Of a DNA stretch of 55,608 nt, positions 41,745 to 50,111 are shown one piece after another. The translations under genes were made by a program, and so were the position numbers. This DNA comes from Christensenella sp. UBA1782 (GTDB lineage: Bacteria > Bacillota > Clostridia > Christensenellales > DTU072). How positions within the stretch are numbered: position 1 is the first letter of the stretch; each line of letters starts with the position of its first letter. The stretch lies in contig DCGI01000050.1 in the NCBI GenBank assembly GCA_002315475.1, positions 139 through 55,746 on the forward strand, given 5' to 3'. The notes beneath the pieces were generated by a model. That model did not search any database. It saw only the letters and a program-made list of their open reading frames with translations, and was not told where the DNA came from.

Positions 41745-43628
41745 CTACTCTTCCGTTTCCTCCATAAGTTGCGTCCATTCTTCCAGCAAAGGTGCTTCCT
41801 CCGCCTCCAATTTTTGTATTTCCAGATTGATTTCCTCGATTTTTTTATAATCGGTATAAACGGAAGCGTCTTCGCTGATTCTTCTTTCCAATACACTCTT
41901 TTTTTGGTCAAAAGCCGCTATTTTCCCCTCCAAAACCCCTATTCTATGCAACTTCTTTTTACGTTCGTTCTCGGCGGAAAGGGGTTTTTCTTTTTTTACG
42001 ACCTCTCTTTTTTCTTCAACCGTTTCTTCGGTGGGACGGATTTCTTCATATTCATGATACCGGCAATCATACAAATTCAAATTTCCGTTCTCAAATACGG
42101 TGATTCTGTCACAAACCATATCAATAAAATATCGGTCGTGCGAAACGGTGATGACCGTTCCTTTATAGGCGGCAAGCATACTTTCCAAGGTATCTTTGCC
42201 GATGATGTCCATGTGGTTGGTCGGTTCGTCCAAAACGAGAACGTTCGGTTTGTTTTTGAAGATTTTGCAGAGAGCAAGCCGCACTTTTTCTCCGCCCGAC
42301 AATTCGTCGACCGTCTTAAAAACGTCTTCTCCCGAAAATAAAAACGCCCCCAACGAACTTCGGACTTCCTCGTCGGTCAATAAAGGGAAAGCGTCGTGAA
42401 AAAACTCAAATACCGTCAGCGGAGAAGAATTTTGCGTCAAGGTTTGATCAAAATACCCTACGTCGGCATGCAAACCGAATTTTGCAAACCCCGAAAGCGG
42501 AGGTATGCTTTTCATCAAAGTGCGGATTAGCGTGGATTTTCCGCACCCGTTTCTGCCGATGATTCCCAATTTTTGTCCCCGTTTGATAACGGTATCGATA
42601 GTACCGAGCGGTTCGGTATAACCAAAAACAAGCTTGTCGAAAACCACCGTTTTTTCCACCGTTTCTTCGGTGGGTTGAAAGGAAACCCGAAAGGTAGCGT
42701 TATCATAACCTACGGGGGTATTGACGGCGCCGATTCGCTCGATTTGTTTGAGTTTCGCCTGCGCCATAGCCGCTTTATGGGCTTTGTAACGAAATCGCTC
42801 CACCAAAGCGGACAGACGCTCGATTTCCTTTTTCCGAGCCATGCTGTCTTTTAAGGCTTTTTCGTAGTTTTCTTTCTTTTGTTTCACGAATGCGGTATAG
42901 TTTCCCATGTATTTTTTGGTTTCTCCGTATTCGATTTCATAGACGATACGGACGGTTTTATCCAAAAACATACGGTCGTGCGAAACGATAATACAGGCGT
43001 TTTTATACTCTTGCAAATAGTTTTCCAACCATTCGATGGCTTCCAAATCCAGATGATTGGTCGGTTCGTCCAATAAAAGCACTTCGGGTTTGGACAGTAG
43101 CAACGTCAAAAGAGATACTTTCGTCCGCTGTCCGCCCGAAAAAGCACATAGCGGTTTTTTCAGATCCTCGGTAGAAAAACCGAATTTTTTGACGGCGGTC
43201 AGGTATTCTTTTTTATAGGTATAGCCGCCCAATCGTTCATAATCCTCGTGTAAACGGGAATACGTATGCACCGCATTTTCGTCCTTTTCCATTTTGCAAA
43301 GGTACGTTTCCATCTGTTCTTCTATATCCGTCAAGGTGCGATACGCCGAAAGGATTTCTTCTTCCATCGTCCTTTTTTCGGTGCTGTCAAAGGCCTGTTT
43401 TAAGTGCCCGATAACGGGATTCCCGCTTTTGTAAAATCCGAAAGTCTGCTCTCCCGTCCCTTCTACAAGTTCCACTTCTCCCGTCAACGCTTTCAAAAGG
43501 GTGGTTTTTCCGCAGCCGTTTCTACCCACAACGGCTATTTTTTCGCCGTCGTGAACGGTAAAATCTATTTGCGAAAGAATGGGTTCGCCGTCATACTCGA
43601 CGCAACCGTTACAGATGGATATTTGCAT
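41745..43628 (-). CDS. ABC-F family ATPase
   Basis: 627 residues with two ABC cassettes and no membrane domain. Cassette 1 has Walker A GRNGCGKTTLL (~35), signature FSGGQRTKVSLL and Walker B LLLDEPTNHLD. Cassette 2 has GRNGCGKSTLI, LSGGEKVRLAL and VLDEPTNHMD. The inter-domain linker (~235-300) is rich in Lys/Arg and helical, the P-site tRNA interaction motif region. The C-terminal coiled-coil is Lys/Glu rich. ABC-F proteins act on ribosomes, in translation rescue or antibiotic protection. YdiF-like sequence features dominate, so housekeeping translation control is more likely than resistance. It is the last gene of the GAPDH operon, 6 bases after the HAD gene. Confidence 0.94.
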   Translation of the reverse strand: MQISICNGCVEYDGEPILSQIDFTVHDGEKIAVVGRNGCGKTTLLKALTGEVELVEGTGEQTFGFYKSGNPVIGHLKQAFDSTEKRTMEEEILSAYRTLTDIEEQMETYLCKMEKDENAVHTYSRLHEDYERLGGYTYKKEYLTAVKKFGFSTEDLKKPLCAFSGGQRTKVSLLTLLLSKPEVLLLDEPTNHLDLEAIEWLENYLQEYKNACIIVSHDRMFLDKTVRIVYEIEYGETKKYMGNYTAFVKQKKENYEKALKDSMARKKEIERLSALVERFRYKAHKAAMAQAKLKQIERIGAVNTPVGYDNATFRVSFQPTEETVEKTVVFDKLVFGYTEPLGTIDTVIKRGQKLGIIGRNGCGKSTLIRTLMKSIPPLSGFAKFGLHADVGYFDQTLTQNSSPLTVFEFFHDAFPLLTDEEVRSSLGAFLFSGEDVFKTVDELSGGEKVRLALCKIFKNKPNVLVLDEPTNHMDIIGKDTLESMLAAYKGTVITVSHDRYFIDMVCDRITVFENGNLNLYDCRYHEYEEIRPTEETVEEKREVVKKEKPLSAENERKKKLHRIGVLEGKIAAFDQKKSVLERRISEDASVYTDYKKIEEINLEIQKLEAEEAPLLEEWTQLMEETEE

Positions 43629-43634
43629 ATTTTC

Positions 43635-44372
43635 CTACTTTTTTAATATGAATTTTTCTATACCTTGACAAACGCCGATATACTTTTTCGTCGCGGTAAA
43701 GGTAGCGACTTTTTGTAACGATTCGGGAGCACCGTACATGGCTACCGACTTGCCCGCAACCTGCAACATGGCGATGTCGTTATTGTTGTCCCCGAAAGCG
43801 ACGGTATCCTCAACGGGAACGTTCAGATATGCGCATACACGCCGTATTCCGTCGGCTTTGGTACAACCTTTTTGAAATAAATCTGCGTAATTGTGCATTC
43901 GATAGCACTCCGAAAACGGTAGACTTTCGTCAAGAATTTCTTGCGAAACGTTCCGACGGTATTCCAGTTTATGAATATGGAAAGTTTTTCTTCTCTCCCA
44001 AACTTCGGCTACGTTCTTCACCGCGTTACGCCGCTCTGCAAACAGAAAAAAACTATCCTCCGAGCCGTCAAAAGCCATGGGAATCCTGTGTTTTTCGGCT
44101 ATTTTCAAAATGCCTTCTAAACATTTTTCGTCAAAAGTCTGTTCAAAAATAACTTTTCCGTTTACTTCTATATAAGCACCGGCACACACCAAACCGTCCC
44201 ACCGAATATGCCGAAAAACCGGCTTCGGTATAGAAGGTTTGGAACGTCCTGTGTTCAAAAACACAAGATTTCCTTCCTTTTGTGCCGTTTTTATGGCACG
44301 AATCACCCGTATCGGCATCCACCGATGCCGATATAAAATGGTTCCGTCAATGTCAAAAAATAATATTTTCAT
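43635..44372 (-). CDS. HAD superfamily Cof-type phosphatase
   Basis: 245 residues. HAD motif I is DIDGTIL (7-13), motif II LNTGR (~39-43), motif III Lys in QKGCTKADGIRRV and motif IV FGDNNNDIAML. The cap is type IIB, as in Cof/YidA proteins, which dephosphorylate sugar phosphates or flavin nucleotides. It overlaps the aldo/keto reductase stop by 4 bases (ATGA). Its place in an operon with GAPDH and PGK suggests sugar-phosphate side-product repair (inference). Confidence 0.92.
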   Translation of the reverse strand: MKILFFDIDGTILYRHRWMPIRVIRAIKTAQKEGNLVFLNTGRSKPSIPKPVFRHIRWDGLVCAGAYIEVNGKVIFEQTFDEKCLEGILKIAEKHRIPMAFDGSEDSFFLFAERRNAVKNVAEVWERRKTFHIHKLEYRRNVSQEILDESLPFSECYRMHNYADLFQKGCTKADGIRRVCAYLNVPVEDTVAFGDNNNDIAMLQVAGKSVAMYGAPESLQKVATFTATKKYIGVCQGIEKFILKK

Positions 44373-45562
44373 TCCTTTTTTCCTGCCAAAGCCTTTGCTT
44401 CTTCTTCTCTCTTTTTACAGATTTCCGACCATTTCGGCAAATGCACCAAAGAAGCGTTTAATTCCTGCATGGCTTTCGGAATATCGATTTTTTGCGGACA
44501 AACCCTTGCGCACGCACCGCAACCGATACAAGCGGAAGGATGTTTTTCGGGCGGCAAAGCCTCCATCTGCATGGAAGCCGTCAATCCCCCTTCGTAGCCA
44601 AACCGAATATCGTTATACGATTTTATCAAATTCGGAATATCCAATCCCGCCGGGCAACCGTCCACGCAGTACCGACAGGCGGTACAAGGCAAAGAGTTTT
44701 TCATCCCTTCGGCAAGTTGCAACAACAGTTCTCTTTCGCTCGCATCGAGCTCCCTCCGTTCGGAAAACGTCCGTACGTTTTCTTCCACCTGCCTCTCCTC
44801 CGACATACCGCTCAGCGTTACGATAACGTTCGGCAAACCCTGCAAAAAGCGGAATGCCCAAGACGGATTGCTCCAATCGGGACGTACGGCACGCAGTTTT
44901 TCTTCTTCCGACTTTTGCAAGGCGGCAAGACGCCCGCCTCGGACGGGTTCCATAACCCAAACGGGTATTCCCTGTTCGGTCAAAAAATCGTATTTTTCTT
45001 TTCCTTCTTGCAAAGTCCAATCCAAATAATTGAGCTGTATTTGACAAAATTCCATTAAATTCGGATATTTTCGGACAAATTCTCGAATGTTATCCGGTCT
45101 TCCGTGCGTGGAAAAGCCGAGATGTTTGATTCTGCCTTTTTCTTTTTGCCGTAGAAAATAGTCGACGATGCCCCAGCGTTTATCGTTATAGACGTCTATG
45201 GATTTTTCATAGACGTTATGTAGCAGATAAAAGTCGAAATACTCCACGCCGCACTTTTGCAGTTGTCTCTCAAAAACCTCTTCGGGATGATAGGATGCGG
45301 CAATCTGATGCCCCGGATATTTGGTGGCAAGATAAAAAGACTCTCTGTCCGCCTTTTTCAAAATTTTACCGGTAACAATCTCGGAATATCCCCCATGATA
45401 AGGAAAAGCGGTGTCAAAATAGTTGACACCGTATTCCAAAGCGTACCGAAACATTCTTTCCGTTCTTTCTTCGTCGATTCGTCCGTTTTCCGAAAGGGGT
45501 AAACGCATCGTACCGAAGCCGAGTGCGGAAATTTTCTTTCCTTGAAACTCGTTATAATACAT
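44369..45562 (-). CDS. Aldo/keto reductase with C-terminal 4Fe-4S domain
   Basis: 397 residues. The AKR barrel begins ISALGFGTMRLPLSENG; the catalytic region has NYFDTAFPYHGGYSE (Asp, Tyr) and YLATKYP (Lys). The C-terminus has two cysteine clusters, CTACRYCVDGCP and CIGCGACARVCP, as in the ferredoxin-like AKRs of anaerobes, so electrons may come through iron-sulfur clusters rather than only NADPH. The physiological carbonyl substrate is unknown. It lies 11 bases after larA and overlaps the HAD gene. Confidence 0.94.
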   Translation of the reverse strand: MYYNEFQGKKISALGFGTMRLPLSENGRIDEERTERMFRYALEYGVNYFDTAFPYHGGYSEIVTGKILKKADRESFYLATKYPGHQIAASYHPEEVFERQLQKCGVEYFDFYLLHNVYEKSIDVYNDKRWGIVDYFLRQKEKGRIKHLGFSTHGRPDNIREFVRKYPNLMEFCQIQLNYLDWTLQEGKEKYDFLTEQGIPVWVMEPVRGGRLAALQKSEEEKLRAVRPDWSNPSWAFRFLQGLPNVIVTLSGMSEERQVEENVRTFSERRELDASERELLLQLAEGMKNSLPCTACRYCVDGCPAGLDIPNLIKSYNDIRFGYEGGLTASMQMEALPPEKHPSACIGCGACARVCPQKIDIPKAMQELNASLVHLPKWSEICKKREEEAKALAGKKE

Positions 45563-45573
45563 GGATTTTCCCT

Positions 45574-46824
45574 TTATTCCTCGTGCGGAAGGGTACTTCC
45601 GCCGTACGGCATAACGTATACCGTACTGTCTTCGCCAAGCACTCTCGTCGCTTCTTCAAAAGCTGTTTTTACGTCCTTAAAGGGCGTAAATCCCATTTTT
45701 TCGACAATTTTATCGGCAAAAGAGCTGACAAAAAATATTCGACAACGTTGCATAACCAAGGCGATTGCCGCCGCTTTATGCCCCCCGAGTACAAAGTTTT
45801 TACGAATCTCGACGGGCATTTCTTCGGCAGTTTTCTGCGTCATCCATTCTTCAAACAGAGCCGAACCGAACCCTTCTCCGCATTCGGCAAGCCAAATAAG
45901 GATGCCCCCGTCTCGAACGGCGTGTTTGGCGTTATCCAAAGCTTTCTGCGCCTGATACATGTTTTGGTCTTTCGGGTAGCCACCCGCACTGACCACCACG
46001 ATGTCGGCACGTTGTCGGATTTCTATTTTATACAGTTGGTCTAAAAATTTACAACCTTCTCGATGTGCCGAAATATAATCGCCGGCAACGCAACGAATAA
46101 TCTGTTTATGCTCATCCAAAACCACGTTGACGATATAATCAATCGGCAACAGTTTTTCGCAAACCTCGTCGATGTCCTTACGGACGGGACTGTTCAAGTT
46201 CCCCGCATACGCTTCGCCGTCCACCATCATGGAGTGATTCTGCCGAATGGCTTCTCTCGTGGAAACGCCGGGCATGATTGCCTTACTGCCCCCACTGTAA
46301 CCGGCAAAATAATGATACTCGATATTGCCCATGCAAATACGAAAATCGGCTTCCACAACGGGCGTAAATACCGATACTTCGGTGCCTTTTTGGGTTTTTC
46401 CCAAATACGTCACTTGCCGTTCCGAACTGTCCAAACATCGGAATTTTCGATAAATATCTTCCCCGACAAGGCGTATTTTTTCCTCCTCGGTATGGGCACG
46501 ATGGCTACCTAAGGCAAAGACGATAAAAATATCTTCTTCTCGTATGCCGCCTTGCACCAATCTTTTTATCACCGAAGGTAAAACTGATTTTGAAGGCATG
46601 GGACGCGTTATATCGCTGGTGACGATACAAACTTTTTGTCCCGCTTTGACACAGTTTTCCAAAAGCGGCTTTCCGATAGGCGCGTTTAATCCCCGCTCCA
46701 CCTCCGCTGTTCCACATGAAACAATTTCTACATGGTTCGGCGTAAGAACGCCCAAAAGTCTCTCTTGCGAACAGGAAAAGCAAACCTCTTGTTTTCCGTA
46801 ATGTAATTCCGTTTCCATACGCAT
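45574..46824 (-). CDS. larA: LarA-type nickel-pincer racemase/epimerase
   Basis: 416 residues, close to the usual LarA length. Key parts are DITRPMPS, ALGSHRAHT with the base His, and HYFAGYSGGSKAIMPG, which holds the nickel-ligand His and the lysine that carries the pincer cofactor. VPIDYIVN-like and SAGGYPKDQNMYQAQKAL blocks follow. LarA interconverts D- and L-lactate; relatives act on other alpha-hydroxyacids. The cofactor genes larB, larC and larE are not in the window. It overlaps the PGK stop by one base (TAATG), so it is coupled to the glycolytic genes and may be specific for an acid formed nearby. Confidence 0.9.
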   Translation of the reverse strand: MRMETELHYGKQEVCFSCSQERLLGVLTPNHVEIVSCGTAEVERGLNAPIGKPLLENCVKAGQKVCIVTSDITRPMPSKSVLPSVIKRLVQGGIREEDIFIVFALGSHRAHTEEEKIRLVGEDIYRKFRCLDSSERQVTYLGKTQKGTEVSVFTPVVEADFRICMGNIEYHYFAGYSGGSKAIMPGVSTREAIRQNHSMMVDGEAYAGNLNSPVRKDIDEVCEKLLPIDYIVNVVLDEHKQIIRCVAGDYISAHREGCKFLDQLYKIEIRQRADIVVVSAGGYPKDQNMYQAQKALDNAKHAVRDGGILIWLAECGEGFGSALFEEWMTQKTAEEMPVEIRKNFVLGGHKAAAIALVMQRCRIFFVSSFADKIVEKMGFTPFKDVKTAFEEATRVLGEDSTVYVMPYGGSTLPHEE

Positions 46825-48062
46825 TATTTTGCAGTCAACATGGCTTGCACGAGGGGCAGAACTTTTCCGCTGAGGAATCGAACCATAGCACCGCCCGCCG
46901 TACAGACGTAACCGATTTTTTCGGTATCAATAAATTTCGATGCCGCACTGACGGTATCGCCGCCGCCGATGACGGTATATGCTTCCGTCGTTTCAATGGC
47001 TTTCCAAACCTGTTCGGTTCCGTACGCAAAGAGCGGATTTTCATAGACGCCCGCAGGTCCGTTGGTAAACACCGTCTTGGCTTTTTGGATTTCTTCGGCA
47101 AAGATTTTTGCCGTTTTGTGTCCGATATCTAAAAAGGATGCGTCGTTTAACGGCAAATCTTTTACGTCGATTTCTGCCCGTTTCCCGTCCTTTTCATACG
47201 CAAAATCGACAGGAAGAACAAATTTTTCACCGTAGAGTGCCAATAATTCTTTGGCAGGTTCTACAAACGCAAGCAAATCTTTGCCGGCGAGCCACTTTTC
47301 GTAGGCTTCGCCCACCTTGACGCCCGCGGCGACGTGCATAATGACGCCGGTTACGCCGCAAGCTAAGATTTTGTCCGCCGTACCCTTCTCCAAAACCTGT
47401 TTCATCATCCCGAAAGCGTCGGAGATTTTGGCTCCGCCCAATACGAACAAACAAGGTTTTTCGGCTTCCGTCATCACCTTATAGAGGGCTTCGTATTCAT
47501 GGAAAAACAGAGGCCCCGCATAGGAAGGCATAAGCTTTTGAAACGCCACCATGCTGGGGCAGTTTCGATGAGCGGCACTGAATGCGTCGTTGACGTACAA
47601 GTCGAACAACGGGGCAAGTCGCCGCACCAAATAGGTGGACTGCATAGCTTCCGCCGTCAATTTGACGTCCTTTTCGAACGTGGAAACCTCTTCGGTCAAG
47701 TATCGAAGATTGCCGAGCAAAACCGCTTCTCCTCTCCGCAAAGAACGGACGCTTTCCAGAGCGGCATCCCCGCAAACGTCGTCGATATAACGAACGGGAT
47801 ACCCGCTCAATTCGGAGAGAATTTTTGCGTGTTCCGCCAAAGGAATCAGATTTTGATAGTCAAGTGTATCCCCTTGATGGGCAATAATAGCCACTTTTGC
47901 ACCGTTTTCAAGCAAATATTGCAAAGTCGGCACGGTTTTCTTCAAACGATTTTTACTGACGATTTTTTGATTCTCGTCAATCGGCGAATTGATGTCGGGA
48001 CGGAACAAAACGAATTTGTCCGCCACGTCTACGCCGATAATATTTTTGATAGGAAGTGCCAT
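46824..48062 (-). CDS. pgk: Phosphoglycerate kinase, archaeal-type
   Basis: 412 residues. It transfers phosphate from 1,3-bisphosphoglycerate to ADP. The sequence resembles the archaeal branch: FVLFRPDINSPIDENQKIVSKNRLKKTVPT replaces the bacterial RVDFNVP start, and IPLAEHAKILSEL, VLLGNLRYLTEE, FDLYVNDAFSAAHRNCPSMVAF and FTNGPAGVYENP-type blocks follow. The nucleotide loop GGGDTVSAASKF is present. It begins 2 bases after the archaeal-type GAPDH stop, so the two glycolytic steps are coupled. The pair was probably acquired together from archaea or an archaeal-type donor, but a tree is needed. Confidence 0.92.
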   Translation of the reverse strand: MALPIKNIIGVDVADKFVLFRPDINSPIDENQKIVSKNRLKKTVPTLQYLLENGAKVAIIAHQGDTLDYQNLIPLAEHAKILSELSGYPVRYIDDVCGDAALESVRSLRRGEAVLLGNLRYLTEEVSTFEKDVKLTAEAMQSTYLVRRLAPLFDLYVNDAFSAAHRNCPSMVAFQKLMPSYAGPLFFHEYEALYKVMTEAEKPCLFVLGGAKISDAFGMMKQVLEKGTADKILACGVTGVIMHVAAGVKVGEAYEKWLAGKDLLAFVEPAKELLALYGEKFVLPVDFAYEKDGKRAEIDVKDLPLNDASFLDIGHKTAKIFAEEIQKAKTVFTNGPAGVYENPLFAYGTEQVWKAIETTEAYTVIGGGDTVSAASKFIDTEKIGYVCTAGGAMVRFLSGKVLPLVQAMLTAK

Positions 48063-48064
48063 GG

Positions 48065-49108
48065 TTATTTCTTAAAGCAAGTCTTCCACTTGCCGATTCC
48101 GAGATATTCGTTGGTTTTTGCCGTTGCTTCCGCTCCCGTCGTCTGCATGCTCATGCAAGCACGAATACCGTCGATGGTTTCGGGGATGGTGACGGCTTCC
48201 TGCGGAATGTTGATGGCGTACATGATGGAATCACCCGTTTCCACGATGCTGTCTTCCCAAAGAGCAATTTCGTACATATCGCCGCGCGGATTACCGAGGT
48301 CGCGGGCATACTTAAAGAGGGAAGCGTTCCCTTTGAATCCTTCGTCGGTGCTGACCACACGAATACGAGGATGCGACTTAAAGGCTTCTAAAGCCATTTC
48401 TTTGGTAATCTTTTGTTTTCCGGTGGCTACGACGGTGATGATATGCCCATGCGTAATCGGGGTATGTACCAAAATACCGGTTGCCTCCACGTGCGGCATG
48501 ATAGTCATAAGGTCGAGAGCCTGATGAGAAGGTGCCTTATCGATTTGGAGAGCGTTGGTCAAACCTCTGTGGTAATCGCCGGGATCCGCCACACGGCGAA
48601 TAATGGTGATAGCGACTCTGTCAATACCGAATTTTCTGTCCAAACAGTCGACGCTGCGAATCAATCCCGTCGTATTGCAACTGGTCAATTTCAAATACCG
48701 TTTGTCGATGCCCGCTTCGTAGTTGGCATAGCCATGGAAGAATACGTCGGCAATGCTGTTCTTTTCGCCGCCTTGGAAAATGGCTCTTACGTTATATTTG
48801 TCGTAAATCTCTTTGTTCTTGGCACCGATACCGCCGGGTGCGGAATCCAAAACAACGTCTACTTTTTGAATAAGGTCGATTAAAGAACCTTTAACGGGAA
48901 TACCCAATTCATCGAATTCCCCTTTCTTCTCCATATCTACGAGATAAAGGTCATACGGCATCCCTTTTTCGAAAAGTGCCCGAATGGCAAGGGTGGGAGC
49001 GAGGTCGGCTACGCCGACAAGTTCCATGTCGCCTTGACGGAACACGCCGTCGGCAAGTCTTTGTCCGATTGTACCGTAGCCTACTACGGCTACTTTAACT
49101 TTTTTCAT
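48065..49108 (-). CDS. Glyceraldehyde-3-phosphate dehydrogenase, archaeal type II
   Basis: 347 residues. The archaeal GAPDH signature is clear: VKVAVVGYGTIGQRLADGV...DMELVGVAD, VDVVLDSAPGGIGAKNKEIYDKYNVRAIFQGGEK, and the catalytic Cys144 in SCNTTGLIRSVD, then ITIIRRVADPGDYHRGLTNAL and PSHQALDLMTIMPHVEATGILVHTP. The bacterial GapA pattern (SNASCTTNCLAP) is absent. It oxidises and phosphorylates glyceraldehyde 3-phosphate, probably with NAD(P). ATG at 49108 follows AGGAAGG; the longer frame upstream runs into the promoter. It leads the six-gene operon pgk-larA-AKR-HAD-ABC-F. Confidence 0.93.
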   Translation of the reverse strand: MKKVKVAVVGYGTIGQRLADGVFRQGDMELVGVADLAPTLAIRALFEKGMPYDLYLVDMEKKGEFDELGIPVKGSLIDLIQKVDVVLDSAPGGIGAKNKEIYDKYNVRAIFQGGEKNSIADVFFHGYANYEAGIDKRYLKLTSCNTTGLIRSVDCLDRKFGIDRVAITIIRRVADPGDYHRGLTNALQIDKAPSHQALDLMTIMPHVEATGILVHTPITHGHIITVVATGKQKITKEMALEAFKSHPRIRVVSTDEGFKGNASLFKYARDLGNPRGDMYEIALWEDSIVETGDSIMYAINIPQEAVTIPETIDGIRACMSMQTTGAEATAKTNEYLGIGKWKTCFKK

Positions 49109-49158
49109 AATGAAATAACCTTCCTTTTTTATTTTGGTCGGGATTGTCCCCGTACTTT

Positions 49159-49200
49159 TATAGTATATATATACTATAATACGATTTTTGAAAATGTCAA
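49159..49200 (-). promoter_or_regulatory. Promoter and perfect palindrome of the GAPDH operon
   Basis: Leftward -35 TTGACA (49200-49195), a 16-base spacer and -10 TATAGT (49178-49173). A perfect 20-base palindrome (49159-49178, half-site TATAGTATAT) covers the -10 and the start site, a likely repressor site. Confidence 0.75.
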
Positions 49201-49240
49201 GCCTTTTTCTTTTTTCCTTCTCTTTCTTCCGCTTCCGAAG

Positions 49241-49330
49241 GTGGGGTGCGGGGAGCACATCTCCCCGCAAGCCCTTTTGAAGGTGGGGGAAAAGGGGGCG
49301 GAAACTTTTGGCAAAAGTTTCCGCCCCCTT
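49241..49330. repeat. Two-hairpin intergenic repeat, copy 2
   Basis: Hairpin one: GCGGGGAG/CTCCCCGC (49248-49255 with 49261-49268). Hairpin two: near-perfect 19-base arms around one base (49292-49330; GGGGGCGGAAACTTTTG and its complement), ending the acyltransferase gene. About 40 bases (49249-49287) recur with few changes at 55561-55600 in the same orientation. Confidence 0.75.
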
Positions 49331-49342
49331 CCGTTGTTCCGG

Positions 49343-50104
49343 TTATTCTCCGTCAAACTCGGCTCCGCCTTTTTGGAACCACTTATCTTTTAAGGTATAG
49401 TGGTTCAGTTCTTCCGGCGTTTCCCCTTCCTCCGTCCTTCGTTTTCGGACGGGCTTTGCGGGGATGCCGGCGACGACGGTAAAGTCGTCTACGTCTTTGG
49501 TGACGACGGCTCCGGTCGCCACAATGGCACCCTTGCCGATATGTACACCGGCAAGAACGGTACTTGCGGTATAGATTTTTGCATATTCTCCGATTTCCAC
49601 CCCGTTATACGTCCTTATCATGTGGTCACTTTCGGAGTGTCCGTGCGTAAATATTTTGGCGTATTCGGTCATCATGGAATAATCCCCGAACTTGACGCCG
49701 CCTTTGGCGTCTATATAACAACAATGATTCCATGCGACGTTATCGCCGACTTCAATCAAGTTTCCGAAATTAAATCTCGTACCCTCGTTGGCAATAAAAC
49801 CGTCTCCGCATTTTTTGAACAGCTTTTTTGCAAGGATTCTGCGAAACGGAATGCTGAACGCACAGTTGATACCGAGCGGCACGCGATCAATCAACTCCCA
49901 CAAAATATGCAGATACCGCTGTTCTTGCGTGTAAGGATATTCCTCGGCACGAGGGAGATAATCGTTCCAAAGCCGAAAGCTCTCGATTTCTTCCTTTTCG
50001 CAGGAAAAACCGATTAAACGCAAAACTTCCGTCATGCTGTCGGTGGTTAAACCTTCCTTCACGAATTGTTGAATTCTTTGCAGTTTTTCGTCTGTACTAC
50101 CCAT
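49343..50104 (-). CDS. Hexapeptide-repeat O-acetyltransferase (maltose acetyltransferase-like)
   Basis: 253 residues. A helical N-terminus is followed by left-handed beta-helix repeats: FGNLIEVGDNVAWNHCCYIDAKGGVKFGDYSMMTEYAKIFTHGHSESDHMIRTYNGVEIGEYAKIYTASTVLAGVHIGKGAIVATGAVVTKDVDDFTVVAGIPAKPV. The IGxGAIVATGAVVTKDV and GIPAKPVRKR ends are typical of NodL/LacA-like sugar acetyltransferases. ATG at 50104 follows AAGGA and the GH27 stop by 7 bases. It probably acetylates a sugar released or handled by the GH27 enzyme. The repeat element follows. Confidence 0.93.
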   Translation of the reverse strand: MGSTDEKLQRIQQFVKEGLTTDSMTEVLRLIGFSCEKEEIESFRLWNDYLPRAEEYPYTQEQRYLHILWELIDRVPLGINCAFSIPFRRILAKKLFKKCGDGFIANEGTRFNFGNLIEVGDNVAWNHCCYIDAKGGVKFGDYSMMTEYAKIFTHGHSESDHMIRTYNGVEIGEYAKIYTASTVLAGVHIGKGAIVATGAVVTKDVDDFTVVAGIPAKPVRKRRTEEGETPEELNHYTLKDKWFQKGGAEFDGE

Positions 50105-50111
50105 TTTTTCC

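Noticed and set aside
41745..43628. Antibiotic-resistance ABC-F gene
   Set aside because: The sequence is closer in pattern to housekeeping YdiF-type ABC-F, and the gene is embedded in a glycolytic operon; no resistance context.
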